From Craterilacuibacter sp. RT1T (GTDB lineage Bacteria; Pseudomonadota; Gammaproteobacteria; Burkholderiales; Chromobacteriaceae): a stretch of 64,000 nt of DNA. The notes under the pieces were generated by a model. It was given only the letters and a program-made list of their open reading frames with translations, did no database searches and was not told the DNA's origin. This document shows positions 26,255 through 34,667 of the stretch, piece after piece. The position numbers and the translations under genes are program-made. The stretch is from positions 248,001 to 312,000 of the forward strand of contig NZ_JAMFLI010000002.1 of the NCBI RefSeq assembly GCF_023502145.1, written 5' to 3'. Numbering within the stretch: the first letter of the stretch is position 1; every line of letters starts with the position of its first letter.

Positions 26255-27370
26255 ATGATTAATGTTCTGGCTATTTACCCCGCATTCGATATCGCGTTAA
26301 ATGAGATGGCCATGGTATGGAAGCGTTTGTGCGAGCAAGGCAAAGTTAGATGTACGGTTTTTGCCGGTGCGCGCGATGTACTTAAGGGGGGCATCGGTAT
26401 TGCGTTGGATGAGCAACACCATAATTTGGATATTATCCGCTTGAATGTTGCGCTGGACTCTGATGACGCTATTGAACGTATCGTGCATTTTGCCAAAAAA
26501 AATCCGCCAGATTGGGTTTTTTGTGCCATTGCACACAATCTTCCTGCTGCATTGGCGGTCAAAAAGAAGACGGGTGCCCCCATATTACTGCATGAAGAAT
26601 TTATTTCCGATAGCCGCATGGAACTCAAGCGTCGCCTCTATCTTGGCCTTGAGCATTTACGACCATGGATGATCAAATATCGTGCCCGACAATTACTTTC
26701 ATGTACAGACCGTGCATTTTGCTCCAATCCTGCAGAATTTGATGCAGCAGGCAATGACCTAAGGAAAGGTAAGCTACTCTATCTTCCATGGCCACATCCA
26801 GCAGCCGAATCTCCCCTTGCTTTAAAAGCGCATGACTCGCAACTGGCTGTGTACATTGGCTCTGTCAGCAAAGTCAAAGGTGCAAGTGCATTAGCTGAGT
26901 ACCTGAGTAGTCTGTTGGAGAGCGAATCTGATATGCGCATAGCTCTAGTCGGTCCGGCGACGGATGCCGCAGGGCAACAAGCACTGGACAGAATTATGGC
27001 AGTTGGTGGCGATCGGGTTAGTTGGCAGAAAAGTTGTTCGCGTGATCAAGCTCTCGATTTGATTGGCTCAGCTGGCTTTGTTTTTTCGCCGGGAAAATTG
27101 AGTAATTGGGGTTTAATTGGAGATGCCTGGGGCTGCGGTACGCCTGTGGTTGCCGTTGCGAGTCATTACGACCTGAAAGCGGGACGCAACTGCCTGATTG
27201 CTGGTGATGTTGCCAGTTTTTTACAGCAAGTACGGTGTTTGCGTACCGATGCAACCCTGTGGCAGCAGCTGGCTTATTCAGGGCGGCAGACTGTCAGTAA
27301 ACGCCATGCGCCAGCCGTGACTGCAGAGCATTTATTGCGTGGATTGCAACTGCCTTTAGTTGCAGCATAA
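26255..27370 (+). CDS. Glycosyltransferase family 4-like protein
   Basis: A 371-residue GT-B protein. ATG 26255 has AAGGAG 10 bp upstream; an in-frame ATG at 26222 would add 11 residues without a site. The C-terminal domain shows AVYIGSVSKVKGAS near residue 205, ALVGPATDAAG near 230, and SNWGLIGDAWGCGTPVVAVASHYD near 284, the donor-binding region. The first acidic residue of the usual E-x7-E motif is replaced by a G-L-I-G-D-A-W-G context, so it is a divergent member. Confidence 0.8.
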   Translation: MINVLAIYPAFDIALNEMAMVWKRLCEQGKVRCTVFAGARDVLKGGIGIALDEQHHNLDIIRLNVALDSDDAIERIVHFAKKNPPDWVFCAIAHNLPAALAVKKKTGAPILLHEEFISDSRMELKRRLYLGLEHLRPWMIKYRARQLLSCTDRAFCSNPAEFDAAGNDLRKGKLLYLPWPHPAAESPLALKAHDSQLAVYIGSVSKVKGASALAEYLSSLLESESDMRIALVGPATDAAGQQALDRIMAVGGDRVSWQKSCSRDQALDLIGSAGFVFSPGKLSNWGLIGDAWGCGTPVVAVASHYDLKAGRNCLIAGDVASFLQQVRCLRTDATLWQQLAYSGRQTVSKRHAPAVTAEHLLRGLQLPLVAA

Positions 27371-27372
27371 AG

Positions 27373-28893
27373 ATGGTGAATGTTTATTCGGTTTCCAATA
27401 TTAAGCGTAACGCCACTCATTTTTTGGCGGGTAAGGTCATTTCAGCTGGCCTGACTTTTTTCCTGTTGTTGTTATTGGTGCGCAAACTGGAACTGATAGA
27501 GTATGGCATCTATGTCACCTTTGTGGCAGCGATGGAGTTATTGTTAAGTTTTTCCGATGTGGGGTTACATGCATTAGGTATTCGTTTCCTGCCGGAGTTC
27601 ATGCTTAAAGCGTCAGGGAAAAGGCTGAGTTTGCTGGTTGCCCGCCAGGTTGGTTGCTATGCAGGCATGGCTACACTATTTGCACTGGCAATACTGGCCG
27701 TACTCCAGCTTTCAGGTGCTGATTTCGGCTTGGGATCTCATTTGGCGGCTGCCAAAGTGTATCTATTGGTGGTCGTGATTGAAGGGACTGCGAGACTACT
27801 GCGTGATCAGACGCTGTCATCCATGATGATGCAGTCTTTGGTGCGGATAAGTTTGGTGGTCAGACTATCTGTATTGGTTGTAGGCATTTTGTTGCTGGAT
27901 AGGGTAGGCAATCTTAACTTGATGCAAGTCATCCTGCTTGAGTTGTTTGCTTCGCTAGTTGGACTACTGGTGTCATCTGTAGGCTTAGTTCGTTTTCTGC
28001 TTACATTACGTAGTAAAGAGCAAACTGCTGAGTGGCATGAGCCTAAGTGGTGGGATATGTGGCGTTCAAGTTTTCGCTTATATACATCGATGCTGGTTTC
28101 GATGCTCTACGGAGAGACAGTTTTTATTCTGCTGGTCAAGCGGTTTTTAGGCCTGGAAATGGTTGCTGTTTTTGGCTTTATCTTGAGTCTCATCAGTCAA
28201 ATACGGCGTTATCTGCCTGTTACCATGTTTTTCAGTCTGATCCAGCCTAAGCTGGTCGCATCGTATGCTAGTACAACAAATTGCAGTAATTTATTTCGCA
28301 ATGTCAATTTGGCTTCAAAGTTAAATCTTTTCTTTCTGTTGCCTATCCTTGCTATCGTTGCTACCCATAGCAGTGAACTGCTGTTTATAATTTCAGGTGG
28401 AAAGTTTACTGGGGAAGGGTATTTGTTGTCTTACTGCATGCTTATGTTAATCCCTCTTTCTCAACGTGCATTATTGGAGGTGATGACGCAGATTATTGCG
28501 GAAGAAAAATTTTGTGTGCGTGCTGCTTTATCTGGATTATGGGTTATTCCGCTTAGTATAATTTTATTTTTTTTGGGGCTTGGTATTTGGGCTGCCATTA
28601 TACCTATGGTGGTAGGGCAGGTTATTTTTGTAGTCTATGTGATATTACAGTTGAGAATTAAGTGTGCTTACCCATTGGATTTGCAGGGTGGAGCACGTTT
28701 GCTTTTTGCCTTTATGTCCGCACTGCTATTAGGGTGGTTGTTGCCAGTCAGTAAAGATTTTTTACAGTTAATGCTCATGTCTATATTGATTTTGTGCACT
28801 TTTCTTTTTGCGGCCTGGTTTTGCAAACCATTTAGCCGTGATGAGAATAATGCTATTAATGATTTGTTTAAGTTCAAGATTTTTGTTTGGTAA
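27373..28893 (+). CDS. Polysaccharide flippase-like membrane protein (MOP/Wzx type)
   Basis: A 506-residue polytopic membrane protein of the MOP exporter superfamily, with about 12-14 hydrophobic segments and an N-terminal NATHFLAGKVISAGLTFFL opening typical of Wzx. It would flip the lipid-linked repeat unit to the periplasmic face. The start lies 2 bp after the preceding stop, so translation is probably coupled. Base composition shifts to more AT-rich from about here on. Confidence 0.85.
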   Translation: MVNVYSVSNIKRNATHFLAGKVISAGLTFFLLLLLVRKLELIEYGIYVTFVAAMELLLSFSDVGLHALGIRFLPEFMLKASGKRLSLLVARQVGCYAGMATLFALAILAVLQLSGADFGLGSHLAAAKVYLLVVVIEGTARLLRDQTLSSMMMQSLVRISLVVRLSVLVVGILLLDRVGNLNLMQVILLELFASLVGLLVSSVGLVRFLLTLRSKEQTAEWHEPKWWDMWRSSFRLYTSMLVSMLYGETVFILLVKRFLGLEMVAVFGFILSLISQIRRYLPVTMFFSLIQPKLVASYASTTNCSNLFRNVNLASKLNLFFLLPILAIVATHSSELLFIISGGKFTGEGYLLSYCMLMLIPLSQRALLEVMTQIIAEEKFCVRAALSGLWVIPLSIILFFLGLGIWAAIIPMVVGQVIFVVYVILQLRIKCAYPLDLQGGARLLFAFMSALLLGWLLPVSKDFLQLMLMSILILCTFLFAAWFCKPFSRDENNAINDLFKFKIFVW

Positions 28894-28970
28894 GTATTAA
28901 TCGTGGTTGGCTGGTCATCAAGTGATGGCCTTTATTGTGTTCGGTGTCGCTGATGGATGCGTGAGCCAAA

Positions 28971-29996
28971 ATGATGGATAGCGAAAAAAATAGACCATTT
29001 TTTTCAGTATTAGTCACCGCTTTTAATGTGGCGCCTTATATTGATAAGTGTATTAAGTCCATTCTTGGTCAAACATATGAAAATTTTGAATTGATTGTTG
29101 TCGATGATGGTTCGACAGATGAGACATCACAATGCCTGTCTGCCTATAAGGATGTTAGGGTAAATGTAATAACGCAGACGAATCATGGTGTTTCACATGC
29201 TAGAAATACAGCTATTATGGCTGCGCATGGGTTCTATATATTGCAGGTGGATGGTGATGACTGGGTGGATGTCGATGCACTGGAGCGACTGTATCCATTA
29301 GTATCAGATTTTTCTCCTGATGTCGTTGTTACTGATTATTATAGAGATTTTCTAGACGGTACCTGTTTGTACGTTAAGCAAGAAATAGCAAAAACACGTG
29401 AGCAGCGTTTCCGTGGTGTACTGGGATTAACGTATGATACGTTGCCTCCTACTCGTCTTTATCGGCTTGAGTTATTTTATATTTACAAAATAAAATATCC
29501 TGAGCATATTCGAAGTGGGGAGGATTTGTGCGTTGATTTGCAAGTGTTTTTTTATGCTGAAAATGTTATTAAATTGGATGCTGCTTTTTATCATTATTAT
29601 AATAGGCCTGGTAGCATTTGCAGTGCACCTGTAAAACACGCTTATGACCTATTGGGTAGTTATGTTTTTTCAAAAAATTTCCTAATTGAAGCCGGTTTGG
29701 TTGATGAGTATAAAGCCGAGCTTCAATATTTTGAATTTTCAAAAGCTTTTTTGAGTTTAATTACGGCTAAGGGAAGTGAGCCGTGGCATTATGCCGAATT
29801 TTACCAGTTGCGCCATAATATTAGTGGGTATTTCCATAACGAAAAAGTAATAAAGGAGATTTCATTTGCGCCTATTGGGAGGAAGTTTCTTATTTATACC
29901 TACCGTACCAGTTATTTGGCTGGAAGGTTGTCTAAGTTGATTGGGCTGGCTGTAAGTGACCTATTGAGGTGTGTAAGGTTGTTGTTAGGTAAGTAG
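28971..29996 (+). CDS. Glycosyltransferase family 2
   Basis: A 341-residue GT-A fold transferase with the classical FSVLVTAFNVAPYIDKCI start, VVDDGSTDE near residue 45 and the DxD-type VDGDDWVD near 92. A second conserved segment, IRSGEDLCVDLQ near 183, supplies the likely catalytic acid. It is AT-rich compared with the genes before 27 kb. ATG 28971 and ATG 28974 are both possible starts. Confidence 0.9.
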   Translation: MMDSEKNRPFFSVLVTAFNVAPYIDKCIKSILGQTYENFELIVVDDGSTDETSQCLSAYKDVRVNVITQTNHGVSHARNTAIMAAHGFYILQVDGDDWVDVDALERLYPLVSDFSPDVVVTDYYRDFLDGTCLYVKQEIAKTREQRFRGVLGLTYDTLPPTRLYRLELFYIYKIKYPEHIRSGEDLCVDLQVFFYAENVIKLDAAFYHYYNRPGSICSAPVKHAYDLLGSYVFSKNFLIEAGLVDEYKAELQYFEFSKAFLSLITAKGSEPWHYAEFYQLRHNISGYFHNEKVIKEISFAPIGRKFLIYTYRTSYLAGRLSKLIGLAVSDLLRCVRLLLGK

Positions 29997-30034
29997 TCGT
30001 TGGATAAGTTGCTATTTTTTGGAAATTTAAAAAA

Positions 30035-31558
30035 ATGGAAAACAGCAAGTTTTTCACATTCGTAACAGAAAAAAACCCTAATTTCAGTTTGGGTGATGAT
30101 GGCTATCTGAAAGATTTTTTCTCGCGCCCGGAAGCTAAATTGAATGCAGATGAAACTAAGGTATGGCATAGCATAGACGGTTTTATTAGCAATAGAGACA
30201 TAGAGATTCGGCACCCTAGTGCATTAAAACATTTGGTGAAATTTCATGATAAGGGTTGGTGTGAATTTATCGAGCCTCATTTCCCTATTGCTAGGAAGTC
30301 AGTTCTGGTCGTTGAGCCACATATGGATGATGCAGCCTTTAGTGTAGGCGGCTTAATGCTGGCTAGACGTAATGAATGCCGGTTTACAATTTTGTCAATG
30401 ACTGGCGTTAGTAATTACACGGAAGGTATGGGTTTTTCAACTCCTATGCTATTTCCAACAACGACTGTTAGTCGCCTTAGGAACGCCGAGTCGGCCTTGA
30501 TGGCTAGGATGATCGGAGGAGAACACCTTTCATTTTCAATGCCTGATGCTCCGCTTCGTTATGCCGATCTCAATAAAAATTCATCTTGGAGTATTGAGTG
30601 GTTTATTCAGCATTCCTTAGCTATCGAAGCTTTTATCAAACATCGTGCTAGCTTGGATGAGCGTTGCATTATTGAAAAACTTATTGCAGATTTTATTGAA
30701 AAGAATAAGTATGAAGAGGTTTGGTTGCCTATGGGGCTTGGCTGGCATTCTGATCATGAGCTAACCCGCGATGCTTGGCTAAACATGCTGGGGCAGTGCG
30801 CTATTCTGAATAGTAGTAATGTTTATCTCTATAATGATGTGCCCTATATTAATGAATATCCTTTGCATTGTGAGCAGATTATTGATGCTTTTAATAAACA
30901 CGACGGTTGTTTGCATTCGGTCGAGTATGAAATAAGTTCAGCGATGGAGGAAAAAAAGCGGATTGTTGGTATTTACCGGTCTCAGTTCAGTCCTTTGGAT
31001 ATTTTACCTCGGGTAGAGTATGCTGCGCGTAGTAAATCTTCTTCATTTTATCAGGAAACATTGCATCGAATTGTGCGTATGCCATCGAAGATTAATTTTT
31101 TAAATTTTTACTCGCGAGCTCAGAATGTAAAATTATTGGAGGGTAATGCAGAGAAAATACTGACTAAGTATCATAAATCAAAACGAGTCAGGCTATTTGT
31201 TGGAATGCCATTTGGGCGAACGAGTGAGGATTTGTTGTTAATATTACAGGCTTTTCCTGATGCGAATGTTGAAGTACGCGTTGCTTCTAATGCCTGGGAT
31301 GAAGTAAAGGATTATGTGCACCCTCGAATTTTTCTTGGAAAGGTAAGCAGTAAACTAAATTTTGCGTCGCTTTTGTTTGCTGCCTTGTTAAGCCCATGGA
31401 AAGGACCCGTACTGGTCATTGTAGGTGAGCGCGCAAGACGTATCATGAATGCAATTTGCAGGAGAAAGGTTTTTAATGATAGCCATTTCATTGCGGCCGA
31501 TACGGCAAGTGATCTCGCCACAGTCTTGCTTGGAAGGCAAGAGCGTGGCGAGAGATAA
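30035..31558 (+). CDS. PIG-L/LmbE deacetylase domain protein with extra N- and C-terminal regions
   Basis: A 507-residue cytoplasmic protein. Residues about 1-85 look like a small winged-helix or PqqD-like region (LNADETKVWHSIDGFIS). The central PIG-L deacetylase domain starts with VVEPHMDDAAFSVGG near residue 91, where His-x-Asp-Asp binds zinc, and includes GLGWHSDHELTRDA near 236, the second zinc His. The last 150-180 residues (from about RVRLFVGMPFG) match nothing I know. It probably removes an N-acetyl or similar group from a sugar precursor. The gene is AT-rich and looks recently acquired with its neighbours. Confidence 0.8.
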   Translation: MENSKFFTFVTEKNPNFSLGDDGYLKDFFSRPEAKLNADETKVWHSIDGFISNRDIEIRHPSALKHLVKFHDKGWCEFIEPHFPIARKSVLVVEPHMDDAAFSVGGLMLARRNECRFTILSMTGVSNYTEGMGFSTPMLFPTTTVSRLRNAESALMARMIGGEHLSFSMPDAPLRYADLNKNSSWSIEWFIQHSLAIEAFIKHRASLDERCIIEKLIADFIEKNKYEEVWLPMGLGWHSDHELTRDAWLNMLGQCAILNSSNVYLYNDVPYINEYPLHCEQIIDAFNKHDGCLHSVEYEISSAMEEKKRIVGIYRSQFSPLDILPRVEYAARSKSSSFYQETLHRIVRMPSKINFLNFYSRAQNVKLLEGNAEKILTKYHKSKRVRLFVGMPFGRTSEDLLLILQAFPDANVEVRVASNAWDEVKDYVHPRIFLGKVSSKLNFASLLFAALLSPWKGPVLVIVGERARRIMNAICRRKVFNDSHFIAADTASDLATVLLGRQERGER

Positions 31559-31651
31559 GACCAGCTAGCTTATTATGCGTAATAAAGTTGCTGCAATCGT
31601 GATTGCTTGTTAAGCAGATTCCATATTGCTATATATGGCAACTCGCCGGCA

Positions 31652-32701
31652 TTAGTCGAGATTAATCAACCTTGCTGTCTTGTAGTAGATAAAACGATCA
31701 TAGGAAAGAGGTTGGGTGTTTTTCCATAGGTACATGCCCATAGACCAGTTGTATGGGTAGTTTGCACCCGCTTGAACAACGGGTCCATTTTTGTTTACCA
31801 CCTCAATACCATTGACTGTTATTTTAAGAAAACCTTTTCCGCCTTGCGAGGCTTCTCGTTCATCTAAAAATGCTTCGATCTTGACATCATTTTCTCCTGC
31901 CGGGTCGATGTTGCCTAGCCCTCCGATAGAGACACCACCTTGCGTAGGGTTGACTCGGGAATCAAAACTGATGAACAGTTTGCTTGGATTTTTTGGGTCG
32001 GTATCTAGCCCCATCAGTAGTGTTGGACCATAGCTAGGCGTTTTTAACTGCCAAATTGTGGCTGGTGACTCACCTGCGGGTGCCATACGCCATGGTGAAC
32101 CAAGCGTGCGCCCTCCAACTTTAAATTTTAGCTCCCATAGAAAGTGCCTACGCGTTGGAATGGGGAAGGCATTGACCTGAGTGCGTAATTTTTCTTTGAC
32201 AATACCATCACCTGCGATAACGCCTATTCCCATATATCCGTCTTGACGGAATAGCCGACCTGCAATTCCACTATTTGTTAGTGAATGTCCTTGTACAACT
32301 TGTGAACTATTGGTGGCAGGGTTCCATGTGTTCACTGTATGGATGTCTGAGCGATTAATAGCAGTATTGTAAAATGGTAAATGACCACTGAAGTCGTAGG
32401 TGATATGAGATGCTCCAATGTCAACACCAACCTTGGTATTTCCTATTGTCGGTGCATAAGGTGCCTGGGCGACAAAGATATTGGCACTAGGGTCTGGCGT
32501 GATCGGAGGTTGTGGTTTACTGGGGTCAACTGGTATTTCTGGTATGACAGGTTTATCAGGATCGACCGGCACCTCGGGTACGACTGGTTTGTCTGGATTG
32601 ACTGGCGGCTGCTCTGTTTGAGTGCTTGAACTGCCACCGCCGCCACAAGCAGCTAGGATTGTGCTAAATAAAATTGCAATAGTGTATTTGGGTATTTTCA
32701 T
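31652..32701 (-). CDS. Lipoprotein with polysaccharide lyase/lectin-like domain
   Basis: A 349-residue lipoprotein on the strand opposite to the rest of the eps cluster. ATG at 32701 gives a lipoprotein signal (IAILFSTILAAC, Cys near residue 19) and is preceded by AGAAGAG; an upstream in-frame start would bury it. A flexible linker of three near-repeats (NPDKPVVPEVPV, DPDKPVIPEIPV, DPSKPQPP) follows. The C-terminal part has the beta-rich look of heparinase-type jelly-roll lyases or lectins (SPATIWQLKTPSYGPTLLMG near residue 200; YNWSMGMYLW and DRFIYYKTARLI at the end). It may trim or bind the exopolysaccharide at the cell surface. Activity is unproven. Confidence 0.75.
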   Translation of the reverse strand: MKIPKYTIAILFSTILAACGGGGSSSTQTEQPPVNPDKPVVPEVPVDPDKPVIPEIPVDPSKPQPPITPDPSANIFVAQAPYAPTIGNTKVGVDIGASHITYDFSGHLPFYNTAINRSDIHTVNTWNPATNSSQVVQGHSLTNSGIAGRLFRQDGYMGIGVIAGDGIVKEKLRTQVNAFPIPTRRHFLWELKFKVGGRTLGSPWRMAPAGESPATIWQLKTPSYGPTLLMGLDTDPKNPSKLFISFDSRVNPTQGGVSIGGLGNIDPAGENDVKIEAFLDEREASQGGKGFLKITVNGIEVVNKNGPVVQAGANYPYNWSMGMYLWKNTQPLSYDRFIYYKTARLINLD

Positions 32702-32779
32702 AAACTGCTCTTCTCGTAAGTGAGTATTAGCTTGATTTTTCAAGAACAAAAGCAGCTACATCCACTCTTGAAAGTGATA

Positions 32780-32785
32780 ATTATA
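32780..32785 (-). promoter_or_regulatory. -10 box of the lipoprotein gene
   Basis: On the minus strand a perfect TATAAT lies about 80 bp upstream of the lipoprotein start. A -35-like CTAACA sits 15 bp further up, which is a short spacing. Confidence 0.35.
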
Positions 32786-33295
32786 CCTTTAAATTCATGG
32801 TGTTAGTGCTGGATTGCATGGTGCTCCCAAGGAGGGAGGGGGGGGCGGTAAAGGTGGATAAATGGCCCAGAGCTTGGCTTGACAGGCTTTTTCGCTGGAA
32901 GTGCAAGTATGTCTTGCATTTTGAATGCAAATTTAAAAAGTCGATATGGATAACACTATATGTTGTTATTCCCATTTATGATTTACTCAAGACCAAGAAA
33001 ATCCTTTTGTCATCTTGTTGTTGCTTGAAATATTCAAAGTAATTTATGGTTAAATTCGTGGAATAGAATTTAATAGCTTAATTTCATTGCCCTGTAAGTT
33101 ATTTTCTTGAATGTCATGCTAAGTTTTTCTACCCTGAACTTAGGGGTGTCTGAGTCCTCTGTTTAATGCAACTAATTTGGTGTTCATGGTCACGGCAACT
33201 GTTGCCTCGATAGTGCTTATCTACCGCAATGGTAGTGTCTTTGCTTAATATATAGTGTGTTTTTTAATTACTATGATTATCTATAAGGAGGTTTT
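32786..33295. other. Gene-free regulatory region upstream of the UDP-HexNAc dehydrogenase gene
   Basis: No convincing gene on either strand. It contains a G-run cluster at 32831-32848 (four G-tracts), an 8-bp inverted repeat TTAAATTC (33050-33057) / GAATTTAA (33066-33073), a 13-bp palindrome GGCAACTGTTGCC (33194-33206) and CTACC (33221-33225) / GGTAG (33231-33235). The last two lie 60-100 bp before the tviB-like start, as expected for regulator sites. Confidence 0.5.
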
Positions 33296-34576
33296 ATGGC
33301 CGTTGTCGCTGTTATTGGGCTGGGTTATGTCGGCTTGCCTCTCGTGGTGGCATTTGGTAAGCATATGCGCACTATCGGATTCGATATCTCCAAGTCAAAA
33401 GTTGAAAGTTGTAGGAATGGTCACGATCCATCACGTGAACTGTCTGATTCTGATATGGATTCGGCCATGTACGCAGAATATGCGAGTGATCCTTGTGTGC
33501 TATCTGAGGCTGACTTCATCATTATTGCTGTTCCTACGCCAGTAGATGCGGCACATATTCCCGATTTCTCTCCTCTATCAGGTGCTAGTTTGCTGGTTGG
33601 CACATATATGAAAAATGGTGCAATTATTATTTATGAGTCTACTGTTTATCCTGGCGCAACAGAGGAAGTTTGTATTCCAATACTAGAGAAGGCGTCTGGA
33701 AAGCATTGGTTAATTGATTTTAATGTAGCATACTCGCCTGAACGTATAAATCCGGGGGATCGTGAGCATAGGCTAACAACAGTTGTTAAAGTCGTTTCTG
33801 GTGATAGTGCTGAAACATTGGAAAAAGTGGCGCAGTTATACGAGTCTATTGTTTTGCCTGGTGTGCATCGCTGTAGTTCTATCAAAACAGCAGAAGCTTG
33901 TAAGGTAATCGAGAACACCCAGCGTGATTTGAATATTGCATTGATGAATGAATTGGCTATTATTTTTGACAAAATAGGTATTGATACACATGAGGTATTG
34001 CGGGCGGCTGGTTCTAAGTGGAATTTTTTACGATTTAGCCCTGGGTTGGTCGGCGGGCATTGCATAGGTGTGGATCCATATTATCTGACACATAAGGCAG
34101 AAATGATGGGTTATCACCCTCAGGTCATTCTGGCCGGCCGTCGTATTAATGATGGTATGGGTAAGTATATTGCAGAGCAGACTGTAAAAAAGCTCATTGC
34201 ATCAGGTCGTTATGTAAAAGGTGCTCGCGCAGTAATACTTGGATTAACCTTCAAGGAAAATTGTGCAGATGTTAGAAATACAAAAGTTATTGATATTATT
34301 AATGAGTTGAAAAGTTATGGAATGGAGGTGAACGTCCATGATCCATATGCAAATCCTCTAGAAGTGCAGCGTGAATACGGATTGCAGTTGACATGTTGGG
34401 ACGAGTTGCCATGTGCTGATGTGTTGGTTGCTGCTGTTGCCCATGCTCAGTATGCTGAATTGGCCTTGGATGTACTATCTAGTCGTGTGGTCAAAGGTGG
34501 TGTTGTGATTGATGTGAAGTCTATGTTTGATTCGGCTTTGCTACGTGAAGCAGGTTTGATGGTGTGGCGCTTGTAG
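33296..34576 (+). CDS. tviB: UDP-N-acetylhexosamine 6-dehydrogenase (TviB/WbpO type)
   Basis: A 426-residue NAD-dependent UDP-sugar dehydrogenase, making a UDP-N-acetylhexosaminuronic acid. IGLGYVGLPLVVAFGK (residues 7-22) is the NAD site, VPTPVDAAHIPD near 79 is typical, and the catalytic Cys lies in GLVGGHCIGVDPYYL near 250. The SPERINPGDREHRLTTVVK and ENTQRDLNIALMNEL segments match the TviB/WbpO subgroup better than UDP-glucose dehydrogenases. A full AAGGAGG site precedes the ATG. The acid it makes could be the substrate of the amidotransferase downstream. Confidence 0.93.
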   Translation: MAVVAVIGLGYVGLPLVVAFGKHMRTIGFDISKSKVESCRNGHDPSRELSDSDMDSAMYAEYASDPCVLSEADFIIIAVPTPVDAAHIPDFSPLSGASLLVGTYMKNGAIIIYESTVYPGATEEVCIPILEKASGKHWLIDFNVAYSPERINPGDREHRLTTVVKVVSGDSAETLEKVAQLYESIVLPGVHRCSSIKTAEACKVIENTQRDLNIALMNELAIIFDKIGIDTHEVLRAAGSKWNFLRFSPGLVGGHCIGVDPYYLTHKAEMMGYHPQVILAGRRINDGMGKYIAEQTVKKLIASGRYVKGARAVILGLTFKENCADVRNTKVIDIINELKSYGMEVNVHDPYANPLEVQREYGLQLTCWDELPCADVLVAAVAHAQYAELALDVLSSRVVKGGVVIDVKSMFDSALLREAGLMVWRL

Positions 34577-34667
34577 TGCTTTTTTGTGGCGAGCAGGAAG
34601 CGCTAGTTGGAGGCAGGGTGTTGTCATTCGTGGCTAGGTATCGAATCGCAAAGATTGGATTGAAACT

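Noticed and set aside
32844-32855. ops/JUMPstart-like GGCGGTA for RfaH recruitment
   Set aside because: Only seven bases match the ops core (GGCGGTA then AAGG instead of GCGT) within a G-rich run, and no JUMPstart context is present.
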